Below are positions 7,269-13,436 of a stretch of DNA of 13,436 nucleotides, in pieces. The stretch lies in the NCBI GenBank assembly GCA_002404095.1, contig DHJA01000276.1, positions 32,236 to 45,671 on the forward strand, given 5' to 3'. Below the pieces are notes generated by a model, which searched no databases, was not told the DNA's origin, and saw nothing but the letters and a program-made list of their open reading frames with translations. The translations under genes and the position numbers were made by a program. Numbering within the stretch: position 1 is the stretch's first letter; every line of letters begins with the position of its first letter. The stretch is from Planctomycetaceae bacterium UBA4732. Lineage in GTDB: Bacteria; Planctomycetota; Planctomycetia; Gemmatales; Gemmataceae.

Positions 7269-7417
7269 AGTGGGACGTGACAATTGTTACGGCCTGTCCG
7301 ATTTTTCGATCTGATCCCTCGTCAGCGGCACATCGATTGCAGCTCTTTCGGCGGGATCAAAGTGCGCCGGGCAAGGCGAGACGCCAGCGGCCCGGTATTT
7401 CTCCAAGGAGTGCGACG

Positions 7418-7948
7418 ATGAAGCGACTGATGTGGTGTGCCGGCTTCGCTCTGGCAGCGGCCTCTGTGACGTCGATGACCGCGCGAGCCGACGACGCGCC
7501 GAAGCCGGTTTCCGATGAGGATTTCGTGATGAAGGCGTCGGCGGCCGGCATGGCGGAGGTCAATTTCGGCAAACTGGCGGTGGAGCAATCATCCAGTGCG
7601 GAAGTGAAAAAGTTCGCGCAGCATATGGTGGACGATCACTCGAAAGCGAACGCCGAACTGCTCAAGGTGGCGGACAAAGACAAGATCACTCCCGCGGAAA
7701 AGATGGACGCCAAGCACCAGCAAATGTTCACCAAGCTGGCGGGCCTTAAGGGCGCCGAGTTCGACCGCGAATACATCGCCAGCCAATTGGCCGACCATAA
7801 GGAGGCGGTCGCATTGTTCAAATCCGAGTCGAACCACGGCAACAACGACGATTTGAAAGCGTTCGCAACCAAGACGTTGCCGACGCTGGAGCATCACCTG
7901 AAGATGGTGGAAAACATCTCGGGGGAAAAGGGAAGCAAAGACAAGTAA
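7418..7948 (+). CDS. Secreted DUF4142 protein
   Basis: A 176-residue protein with a clear signal peptide (MKRLMWCAGFALAAASVTSM) and likely cleavage after TARA at residue 24, so it is predicted to be periplasmic. Residues ~31-170 form a DUF4142 domain, a ferritin-like helical bundle: DFVMKASAAGMAEVNFGKLA, then VKKFAQHMVDDHSKAN and LEHHLKM. Members often accompany stress responses but their biochemical role is not established. AAGGAG (7405-7410) lies 7 bases before the ATG, which decides the start over the longer open frame that runs back to 7166. The upstream gap of 149 bases after mutY suggests its own promoter, though I see no strong boxes. Confidence 0.93.
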   Translation: MKRLMWCAGFALAAASVTSMTARADDAPKPVSDEDFVMKASAAGMAEVNFGKLAVEQSSSAEVKKFAQHMVDDHSKANAELLKVADKDKITPAEKMDAKHQQMFTKLAGLKGAEFDREYIASQLADHKEAVALFKSESNHGNNDDLKAFATKTLPTLEHHLKMVENISGEKGSKDK

Positions 7949-8029
7949 GGTCGGCAAACTCTCCGGCAACCCGACTTGCGGCTGTATTGAAACATTGACA
8001 GCGAAGCAGGCTGCCTCTATGTTAAGACA

Positions 8030-8064
8030 TCATCGGGCGGCGTCTTTCAGACGCCGCCCGATGA
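8030..8064. repeat. 16-bp perfect hairpin before tRNA-Arg
   Basis: Arms 8030-8045 and 8049-8064 pair perfectly with a TTC loop. The core GACGCCGCCCG is shared with the hairpin at 11530-11557. It lies 81 bases after the DUF4142 stop and only 6 bases before the tRNA, and lacks a T-run. It could end the DUF4142 transcript or belong to a dispersed palindrome family. Confidence 0.85.
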
Positions 8065-8070
8065 CTTCAT

Positions 8071-8144
<74 letters not shown>

Positions 8145-8148
8145 CTCC

Positions 8149-8177
8149 CGCAAACCCCGTTCCCGACGGGGTTTGCG
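8149..8177 (+). terminator. Candidate tRNA terminator hairpin
   Basis: Arms 8149-8160 and 8166-8177 (CGCAAACCCCGT and its complement) form a perfect 12-bp stem with a TCCCG loop, 4 bases after the tRNA. A terminator is the simplest reading from its place, but no T-run follows, so the call is tentative. Confidence 0.5.
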
Positions 8178-8243
8178 CGTCTCCGTCCCCTCGACCGCGA
8201 AGCCCTATTTCCGCCGTCTTGAGTGGCCGCTTGAGTACAACCC

Positions 8244-8522
8244 TCACCCGGCGGATTTACTCGGCCCCTGTCGCCTCTCCTTCTTCGGAGGCGACAACCT
8301 CCGCGACTCTTCCAACGCTGCCTGGTCGTGCAGCCCCACGTGCGTGTACCTGCTCATCGTTAGGTTGATGTCTGAATGCCGCACAAGGCTCTGGGCCATT
8401 TGCGGGCTGACGCCCGACCGCGCCAACCGCGTGATGAAGGTGTGGCGAAGCGCGTGAAAGTCGGCGACCAGGCCGGCCGACCCAAGGGCCGTCAGCCAGC
8501 GGTAGAAGGCGTTCCGCGCCAT
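8244..8522 (-). pseudogene. Tyrosine recombinase, C-terminal fragment
   Basis: This 92-residue frame holds the end of a phage-type integrase catalytic domain: the HxxR box in HALRHTFITRL (His 23, Arg 26), the second His in VRHSD (His 49) and the nucleophilic Tyr 59 in SRYTH. The N-terminal DNA-binding domain and the first catalytic Arg are missing; complete integrases are usually 300-400 residues. The frame is closed upstream by TAG at 8547-8549, and no good ribosome site precedes ATG 8522. It is therefore a remnant that should be inactive alone. The gene points towards tRNA-Arg, 100 bases away, which fits the left end of an integrative element inserted at that tRNA. Confidence 0.8.
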
Positions 8523-8544
8523 GCCGAAGCGCGCCAGCAGTCTG

Positions 8545-8970
8545 CTCTACAGCGCCGCTTCCGCCCGCTTCCGCCGGCCCGCCTCGAAATACAGGGCCGG
8601 CCCGCCTTGCCGGGAGTTCGGCCCGTCGCCGCCCGCGTCCCCACGTCCGGGACCGTCTGGTACAGCTTCATGCCATTCGGGGGCGCCTTGTAGGTGCGGT
8701 ACAGTTCGTAATGGCTGGTCCCGGCCGCGACCCAGTCGCTGTTGGGGCCGTCAATGAACGGAATACCGCTTAGGAAGTTTCCGCCCGGCGGAGGATGTAC
8801 CAGATGATGGCGAGGTCGTTTAGAACGTCCACTGCGCCGGAGGGCAAGCCTACATATCGCCCATTATAAACGGTTTCACTGGACGCAACGCCGGGCGCGG
8901 TCGCTATCGGGTCCGCAGTAATCGGTAGGGCGTTCAGGAAGTCCGATTCCGTGAGACTCACCGTCGGCAT
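8545..8970 (-). pseudogene. Frameshifted coding debris beside the integrase
   Basis: Protein-like stretches lie on the minus strand in successive different frames. The first is a 66-residue frame from ATG 8970 to stop 8770, with DVLNDLAIIWYIL near its end. In another frame comes a run containing GGNFLSGIPFIDGPNSDWVA and YELYRTYKAPPNGMKLYQTV (about 8783-8660). A third segment, ALYFEAGRRKRAEAAL, ends at the TAG at 8549. I do not recognise a family. They may be pieces of one decayed gene from the same element, or unrelated chance frames. No ribosome site is seen before 8970. An 11-base direct repeat (CCGGCCCGCCT at 8574 and 8597) also lies here. Confidence 0.35.
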
Positions 8971-9188
8971 CTGAACCGACGGCCCACGCCCCGAAGTGCA
9001 GGAGCCGGTCGCGGATCGCCCGCGGCCAGGACCGTGGATTAGATATTATAGGGAGTTGTGTTATCTCTTGTACGTGACGGCGCATCGGCGGACATATCTT
9101 GGTGTAGCCTCAAGTTGAGGATCGATTTCCGCGAAGAACGACGTGAAGGTAGACTCCAGCGGCGCCATTTGGCAATTGCAAGCGTAGT
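8971..9188. other. Non-coding remnant between debris and glycosyltransferase
   Basis: No supported gene. Its base composition is somewhat more AT-rich than the neighbours, for example the stretch around 9042-9060. A minus-strand frame of 69 residues (9085-8876) covers part of it but overlaps the other debris and has no ribosome site. No second copy of the tRNA 3' end, which would mark the far attachment site, could be found here or elsewhere in the window. Confidence 0.4.
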
Positions 9189-10568
9189 CTAAACGAATCT
9201 TTCATTTGGAACGAGCGAAAGTGCCGCGGCTTGAGGCGTCCGCCGTCGGTCCTGCCACAACAACACCGCCGCCAGAACGGCGAGGACCGCGAAGCGCGCG
9301 TAAACCGCGTGAACGACGCCGTCCGTGTCGCACGGTCCCCATATCGGCGAATAGACCGGGAAGGTGAAATAGGTGGCGAGGTCAAGCGCTATAATCAATC
9401 CGGCAAGGGGCCAATTGCGCCTCGCCAGCGGAATGCACAATGGGGCCAGCCACAACACCCACTGCGGCGAAAACGTGACGGACAGGCTGATAAACACAAC
9501 AAGGACTACGGCGCCGCGACGCAGGAGACTTGCCACGTCAGCCGGTCGCGTCCAGCACAAGACGGCGATTGTTAGCGCCAACGTTCCAAGACGGAAGGCG
9601 CGTCCGGCCGCGTCGTTGGCCGCCAATGACAGAGGAAGCAGAGGGCCGTAAGCGGTGAACGGCATCGGCTCGCGCGTCAATTGGAAGTGGAACGACTCCC
9701 ACACCGTCGGCCAGCCTTCCAGGAGCAAAGGCGGCAGCAGGAAGGCGAGGGCCGTGCCGGTGTAACACAAAGCCCACAGGCCGGCGCGGCGCCATTCGGG
9801 TAGGAGATACCGAAGAACGAGCGGCGCCAGCAGCACCGGATAAACTTTAACCATCATGGCGGCGGCGAGGAACACGGCCGACGCGGCGGTCCAGCGCCGG
9901 CCGAGACAGGCGAAGCTCAGCGCGGCCAGCAGGGCCGGCAGCACGTCGAAGCGGTTGAGCGTGAAATAGAGCGACGCCGGCAGCAGCAATAACAGACCCG
10001 ACGACGACAGGCCGCCGGCCGGCTCATAACCGGCGCGCAGCACCGCCGTTAGACCGAGGCCGCAAACGACCATCAGAAGCATGTTCAACTGCATCGCCCG
10101 GCGAAACTGGTTCCACCATTGGCGTTCCTGGTCGTCTCGCGGCTCGTGCTGGACGATGGCGTTGTAATCGCCGTCCAGGATGGCGGGCGGGAACGAATCC
10201 AGGTCCGCTTGGCCGACCCAGCCGAGGCGGAAGAGCAACAATGTAGAGGGAGGATATTCGAGATGGTAGCGGGGCTTTAGCGTCTGATACGGATCGTCCA
10301 GCGTCCGGTTGAAGTCATCGGGATTGCGCGGGGTCGGCGGATTGGCGGCGCCTGCCATGCGTCCGCGCGCGGCGTTGAGGCCGCGTAGTGCCAGTGCGGT
10401 CGCGTCGTAATCGTCGTAAAGAGAGCTATGCAGCCATGGCGCCGCGTCGGGCGGACCCATGTGATCGCACGGTTGCAGGCAGACGATCAGCAGGAAATAA
10501 CAGGGCGGGACGACGAAGGGCGCCCAGCGGACGGTGAACCCCCCGACCCTTCGCAAGAAGACGTTCAC
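9189..10568 (-). CDS. GT87-like membrane glycosyltransferase (GT-C)
   Basis: A 459-residue polytopic membrane protein of the GT87/DUF2029 type, which transfers a sugar from a polyprenyl-phosphate donor on the outer face of the membrane. Typical signs are the acidic pair in SLYDDYDA (Asp 52-53) after the first membrane segment (~15-33), YPPSTLLLF (105-113), RFDVLPALLAALSF (207-220), KVYPVLLAPL (241-250) and SPQWVLWLAPL (367-377). About nine or ten membrane segments are visible. The loop between the first two (~35-160) is large and hydrophilic and presumably holds the active site. The gene starts with GTG whose last two bases form the stop of the VWA gene (GTGA), so translation is probably coupled. 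Acceptor and sugar are unknown. Confidence 0.85.
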   Translation of the reverse strand: MNVFLRRVGGFTVRWAPFVVPPCYFLLIVCLQPCDHMGPPDAAPWLHSSLYDDYDATALALRGLNAARGRMAGAANPPTPRNPDDFNRTLDDPYQTLKPRYHLEYPPSTLLLFRLGWVGQADLDSFPPAILDGDYNAIVQHEPRDDQERQWWNQFRRAMQLNMLLMVVCGLGLTAVLRAGYEPAGGLSSSGLLLLLPASLYFTLNRFDVLPALLAALSFACLGRRWTAASAVFLAAAMMVKVYPVLLAPLVLRYLLPEWRRAGLWALCYTGTALAFLLPPLLLEGWPTVWESFHFQLTREPMPFTAYGPLLPLSLAANDAAGRAFRLGTLALTIAVLCWTRPADVASLLRRGAVVLVVFISLSVTFSPQWVLWLAPLCIPLARRNWPLAGLIIALDLATYFTFPVYSPIWGPCDTDGVVHAVYARFAVLAVLAAVLLWQDRRRTPQAAALSLVPNERFV

Positions 10569-11506
10569 CGGGCCAATTCCGACGGTGGAACGTGAGCGTG
10601 GTCGGACAGGCCTTGATGGATTTTGCTGCCGTTCACGTCGAGAGTGAAGTAATCGGCGCCGGCCGGTATGTCAAAGTCGAGGAAGGCCGGTACCCCCGTA
10701 TCGGAGTAATCTTTGACGACGCGGCCGGACGGGTCAAGGACGCGGCCGTGATCCGAGACGCGGGCGTTCTTGTCAACGACTTCGGCGAAAATCTCTTGCA
10801 ACAGGCGCATTTCCGCGGCGATCTTGTGATCCCACAGATCGACCTCAGTGCCCGTATCGAGATCGTCTAACTCCTCCATTTGCTGTTCATTGATCTGGTG
10901 GCCGACCCCGATCAGCACGAATTTGAGCGGATTGCGTTTCTTCGCCTGCACGTCGCGGGCCAGCTGCGTGCTGTACTCCTTCACCGGCTCCAGGTCGTGC
11001 AATTCGCCGTCCGTGATGAAGACGTAAATGCCCCAAGGCGCGTCCGTGAAGCGCTCGACGAAGTATTTGACGGCCGGCAGCAGTTGCGTTCCGGTGCCGA
11101 ACTCGCGCGGCGGGCCGAAGACGTGCTTCTCCGCCTGATCGGCGGTCAGGTCGCCGACAACCTCGATGCGGCTGCCGTGCGGGCCGACGGCCCAGTAGAT
11201 GCAGGTGGTGCCGCCGTCGGCGTCGATCTTGCGGGCGAGATAGGCGCAGACTTTTTGCGCCACCGGCGTGACTTCGTTAAGGCGCTCTTTCTTGGCGCCG
11301 AACAGCGACGCCAGAAAACCAGGCTCCTCTCCGCCGACGCCGTAAAGCGCGGCCATCGAACCGGAGCCGTCAAGGGCGACGCCGGTCTGGGCGCCTTCTT
11401 TGTGCGGCTCCATGAGAATGGTCGCCGTGACGCGCGTCTTACCGCCTGCGGTCGGGTGGACGTTGACTTCGCCGAACGGCTCAACGACTTTCTTTAATTG
11501 TGTCAT
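10565..11506 (-). CDS. VWA-domain protein (TerF/TerY-like)
   Basis: A 313-residue protein without signal peptide or membrane segment, so probably cytosolic. The von Willebrand factor A domain spans ~38-225 and has a complete metal-binding MIDAS site: DGSGS (Asp 46, Ser 48, Ser 50), Thr 140 in GTGTQ and Asp 166 in ITDGE. The overall layout recalls the VWA part of tellurite-resistance TerF/TerY proteins, but no other ter gene is near. Residues ~240-313 form a separate tail containing SDHGRVLDPSGRVVKDYSD and a predicted beta-rich end. The start at 11506 lacks a clear ribosome site. The stop overlaps the start of the glycosyltransferase by 4 bases, pointing to a shared transcript. Confidence 0.88.
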   Translation of the reverse strand: MTQLKKVVEPFGEVNVHPTAGGKTRVTATILMEPHKEGAQTGVALDGSGSMAALYGVGGEEPGFLASLFGAKKERLNEVTPVAQKVCAYLARKIDADGGTTCIYWAVGPHGSRIEVVGDLTADQAEKHVFGPPREFGTGTQLLPAVKYFVERFTDAPWGIYVFITDGELHDLEPVKEYSTQLARDVQAKKRNPLKFVLIGVGHQINEQQMEELDDLDTGTEVDLWDHKIAAEMRLLQEIFAEVVDKNARVSDHGRVLDPSGRVVKDYSDTGVPAFLDFDIPAGADYFTLDVNGSKIHQGLSDHAHVPPSELAR

Positions 11507-11529
11507 GGTTTGTGGGAAGCGGCGCGGCA

Positions 11530-11557
11530 GACGCCGCCCGGAAATCCGGGCGGCGTC
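11530..11557. repeat. 13-bp hairpin before the VWA gene
   Basis: Arms 11530-11542 and 11545-11557 (GACGCCGCCCGGA and its complement) pair perfectly with a 2-base loop. The element fills the centre of the 73-base gap between the KKADD-repeat gene and the VWA gene. Its core GACGCCGCCCG equals that of the hairpin at 8030-8064. Confidence 0.8.
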
Positions 11558-11579
11558 GAAGGGGAAAAGAAGTACGCGG

Positions 11580-12446
11580 TTACTTGGCCGGCTCGGCGAC
11601 GATTTCGATCAGGTTCGCCTCCGGGAGATTATCACCCAGGGGGTCGGCGTCCGCGTCCTTCGGCTTGGGGCCTTTGTGGACGGGAGTCTCCTTCTTCTTG
11701 ATCAGGCTAACTCTCACGACCTGATCCATGTGTAGATCGGTAAATTCGCCAGGGTAGCCGGGCAGCTTCAGATCGCCCTTGAGTTCCTTCAACTCCTTGG
11801 CGGATCGCTTCATGGGCCGGCCTTTGTCGTCGTAGGCGATGGGCGGGCTTGTCTGGCGGATCTTGACGTCCTCCGTGCCCGTCACCTCGACGTCTTGGGT
11901 CTTACGTTGGGTCGTCATGGAGTTGGCTTTGTGTTGGGCCATACTGAGCATGGCCTGGCGGGCGCCATTGGGGTCGCGGTTTGCGATCGCCTGCTGGTAT
12001 TGGACCTGGCAGGCTGCCGCCGCCTGCATTTCACCCACATTCGGTTTTTGAACCTGGTAGGACATCTGGAGGCGTATCGACTTCTTGGTTTCGTTAACCT
12101 CAATGACCTTGCCGACCAACGTGCCAGTCTTGATCATTTTCTCCGAATTGACTTCCTCCTTCATAGGAGCGTCTTTTTTGTCATCCTTCTTGGCATCGGC
12201 TTTCTTAGCGTCCTCGGCCTTTTTAGCGTCGTCGGCTTTCTTGAGGTCGTCAGCTTTCTTAGCGTCGTCGGCTTTCTTGAGGTCGTCAGCTTTCTTAGCG
12301 TCGTCGGCTTTTTTGACGTCGTCGGCTTTCTTGACGTCCGGTACGGCAGGGTCTTTCTTGTCCTTGTCGTCCTTATCGACGGCGAAGGCAGGCAGCACGA
12401 TTAGGCCCAGAATTGTCACGGCGATCCCGGTCACTATGCGTCGCAT
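11580..12446 (-). CDS. Secreted protein with KKADD hexapeptide repeats
   Basis: A 288-residue exported protein of unknown function. MRRIVTGIAVTILGLIVLPA is a good signal peptide with cleavage after AFA (~22). Residues ~38-93 are about nine hexapeptides of the form x-K-K-A-D-D, highly charged and probably an extended or helical linker. The remaining ~195 residues contain GTLVGKVIEVNETKKSIRLQ (~107-126), AQHKANSMTTQ, and YDDKGRPMKR followed by ELKELKGDLKLPGY; this pattern recalls a family of planctomycete secreted proteins with a beta-barrel-like core, by inference. The start at 12446 is preferred over 12452 because GAGGGA then lies 6 bases upstream. The frame continues to 12518 without support. 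Confidence 0.88.
   Translation of the reverse strand: MRRIVTGIAVTILGLIVLPAFAVDKDDKDKKDPAVPDVKKADDVKKADDAKKADDLKKADDAKKADDLKKADDAKKAEDAKKADAKKDDKKDAPMKEEVNSEKMIKTGTLVGKVIEVNETKKSIRLQMSYQVQKPNVGEMQAAAACQVQYQQAIANRDPNGARQAMLSMAQHKANSMTTQRKTQDVEVTGTEDVKIRQTSPPIAYDDKGRPMKRSAKELKELKGDLKLPGYPGEFTDLHMDQVVRVSLIKKKETPVHKGPKPKDADADPLGDNLPEANLIEIVAEPAK
12185..12336 (-). repeat. 18/36-bp tandem repeat inside the KKADD gene
   Basis: An 18-bp unit coding for one hexapeptide is repeated across this stretch. Within it a 36-bp double unit occurs twice without any mismatch (12223-12258 and 12259-12294) and a third copy begins at 12295. The exact identity points to a recent expansion or slippage, and the copy number may vary between strains. 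Confidence 0.85.
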
Positions 12447-12489
12447 GTCCATTCCCTCTGAAGCGAACGATCTCTCCCCAACCCCCACT

Positions 12490-12518
12490 AGTCTACCGTG
12501 TAGCGGTGGAGGGTACAA
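12490..12518 (-). promoter_or_regulatory. Candidate promoter for the KKADD gene
   Basis: On the minus strand TTGTAC (12518-12513) and TAGACT (12495-12490) are separated by 17 bases, 44 bases before the chosen start. The match is three of six and four of six to sigma-70 boxes, so it is weak. The position after the ferredoxin stop would let the gene be transcribed on its own. Confidence 0.25.
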
Positions 12519-12551
12519 ATAGAAAATTCGGAATGCGAGGCGCGCACCACG

Positions 12552-12908
12552 TTATTTCGCCACCCATACGGGCGGCGGCTGGATGTCGGCCGCCACCGGC
12601 GAGCCGGCGTCCTTCCGGCCGCTGCCGGCCAGCCGGCTGATGATGCGAACCGTCATGTCATGGTCGCAGGCGATCTGACAACTCAGACGAATGCCCGTCA
12701 ACCCGCGAGCCGCGAGCAGGTTTTTCTCGGCTTCGGTCATCTTGTCCGGTTCACCAGCAACGAATTCCACGCGACAAGTCGTACACCGGGCGTTGCCGCC
12801 GCAGGCGTGCAATTGATCGACCTTCGCGTCGTCCTCCAGCGCCTGCACTAGGCGCTTGCCCTGTGGCACATCAAAGGCACCGACGTTTTCCACGGTCAGT
12901 TTCGGCAT
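12552..12908 (-). CDS. 2Fe-2S ferredoxin
   Basis: A 118-residue electron carrier of the plant/vertebrate-type 2Fe-2S ferredoxin fold. The four cluster cysteines are present as C-X5-C-X2-C and a distant C: Cys 36, 42 and 45 in ACGGNARCTTC and Cys 77 in RLSCQI. After the domain (~1-92) comes a ~25-residue tail rich in Pro, Gly and Lys. AGGAG lies 8 bases before the ATG, which decides the start. Redox partners cannot be told; no oxygenase or reductase is next to it. It is the first gene of the minus-strand row that continues with the KKADD, VWA and glycosyltransferase genes, 105 bases upstream of the first of these. Confidence 0.93.
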   Translation of the reverse strand: MPKLTVENVGAFDVPQGKRLVQALEDDAKVDQLHACGGNARCTTCRVEFVAGEPDKMTEAEKNLLAARGLTGIRLSCQIACDHDMTVRIISRLAGSGRKDAGSPVAADIQPPPVWVAK

Positions 12909-13070
12909 GGTTGTTTCTCCTATCCGGCCATTCTAGGGCGCGGACGCACGGACGGCGAAACGACGCGGGGCTTGATGGGAACGCCTCCTTTTTCGATGAT
13001 GCCTTTCCTTTTCCCGGCGATTGGGGCACAATTCATTGAGACCGATCCTTATTGCAAAGAGGTTTCCGCG
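12909..13070. other. Divergent intergenic region
   Basis: A 162-base gap between the ferredoxin and the small divergent gene. It must hold promoters for both, but I see no clear boxes; CACAAT at 13027-13032 is a possible -10 for the plus-strand gene. The open frame that starts at 12972 is judged an upstream extension without support. Confidence 0.4.
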
Positions 13071-13286
13071 ATGGAAGACTCAAACATTGATCCCCCCGAG
13101 TTCACGGATGAGCAACTTCGCGCCGTCGTGAAGAGCGTCGGGGAAGAGGCGCGCCGTGAGGCATTCTCGGCGGGGCGTTCCGTGATGATTGCCAGGGGTG
13201 CGTCCCTTGTCCTTCTGCATCCCGACGGCACGGAAGAAGTGGTAGGGCCGCTCTGGCCCGAAGATGGCGTCGCCTCACGGAAATAA
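13071..13286 (+). CDS. Small protein of unknown function
   Basis: A 71-residue protein with AAGAGG 8 bases before ATG 13071. It has no signal peptide or membrane segment. The N-terminal half is acidic and helical (FTDEQLRAVVKSVGEEARREAF); the second half looks like a small beta unit with SVMIARGASLVLLHPDGTEEVVGP. I do not recognise a family. The intact frame, good ribosome site and base use like the neighbours support a real gene. No neighbouring gene on the same strand gives a hint of its role. Confidence 0.7.
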   Translation: MEDSNIDPPEFTDEQLRAVVKSVGEEARREAFSAGRSVMIARGASLVLLHPDGTEEVVGPLWPEDGVASRK

Positions 13287-13327
13287 GTGTGGATGCTCTG
13301 AAACGTGTTCTTCGGGTGAGGCGCTTT

Positions 13328-13410
13328 TCGTTTAACCCGTAGCCGGAGGCGAGGGCGGCCTGCCTCCGTCAGCACGCTCCCGTCCTCGCCTTCGGCTACG
13401 GGTTAAACGA
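13328..13410. repeat. 27-bp inverted repeat at window end
   Basis: Arms 13328-13354 and 13384-13410 are complementary except at one position (GCCGGAGG against GCCGAAGG). The core TTTAACCCGTAGCC is intact on both sides, and the stem can extend inwards by about four more pairs (one G-T). It begins 41 bases after the stop of the small protein. The single mismatch suggests it is slightly older than the perfect elements at 2868 and 6041. Confidence 0.85.
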
Positions 13411-13436
13411 CCCTAAAGTTGAACGGTGACGACCCA

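Noticed and set aside
7269..7417. Promoter search before the DUF4142 gene
   Set aside because: TTGTTA and TTGCAG motifs are present but neither has a fitting -10 box at 16-18 bases, so none is reported.
10880..11497. 205-residue plus-strand open frame
   Set aside because: Antisense to the VWA gene, whose MIDAS residues are all present; no independent support.
12185..12336. Possible CRISPR-like array
   Set aside because: The units are contiguous without unique spacers and stay in frame in a signal-peptide protein, so this is a coding tandem repeat.
11895..12404. 169-residue plus-strand frame with hydrophobic repeats
   Set aside because: It is the complement of the KKADD repeat, which gives an artificial Phe/Leu/Val-rich translation resembling membrane segments.
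12972..13070. Upstream extension of the small protein
   Set aside because: No ribosome site at 12972, whereas AAGAGG precedes 13071 by 8 bases and the extension translates to a Phe/Pro-rich stretch without meaning.

Overview
The window looks like a piece of a planctomycete chromosome, most plausibly Gemmataceae-like. This is an inference from high GC, secreted proteins of a type common in that phylum (DUF4142; a signal peptide followed by Lys/Asp-rich repeats), an FHA protein with a short conserved-looking C-terminal tail, and several intergenic spaces filled by long perfect inverted repeats. The first ~40 bases are homopolymer runs and are probably a low-quality contig end.

Left part (51-4956): an aldehyde dehydrogenase on the minus strand is divergent from an exported protein with two related ~90-residue domains and a PrcB_C-like C-terminus. 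After a 25-bp inverted repeat comes a DUF790 (Bax1-type) nuclease, closely followed by a small ankyrin-repeat gene and a 74-residue orphan tail of an Rpn/DUF4351-type protein. No XPB helicase, the usual partner of Bax1, is visible.

Middle part (4957-8144): a ~380-base untranslated stretch leads to an FHA-domain protein. A nested palindrome fills the gap to a MutY adenine DNA glycosylase, in which the usual catalytic Asp is Glu. Then come a secreted DUF4142 protein and tRNA-Arg(ACG), which is flanked on both sides by hairpins.

Remnant zone (8145-9188): immediately downstream of the tRNA lies the C-terminal catalytic part of a tyrosine recombinase, facing the tRNA, followed by frameshifted coding debris. 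This reads as the scar of an integrative element that used the tRNA-Arg 3' end.

Right part (9189-13436): four minus-strand genes run 2Fe-2S ferredoxin, KKADD-repeat secreted protein, VWA-domain protein, GT87-like membrane glycosyltransferase. The last two overlap by four bases (GTGA) and are probably translationally coupled. Divergent from the ferredoxin is a small 71-residue protein of unknown function, followed by another long inverted repeat at the window end. I saw no CRISPR array, complete mobile element or obvious complete defence system. The most interesting leads are the orphan Bax1-ankyrin pair, the VWA/GT-C overlap, the MutY Asp-to-Glu change and the family of intergenic palindromes.
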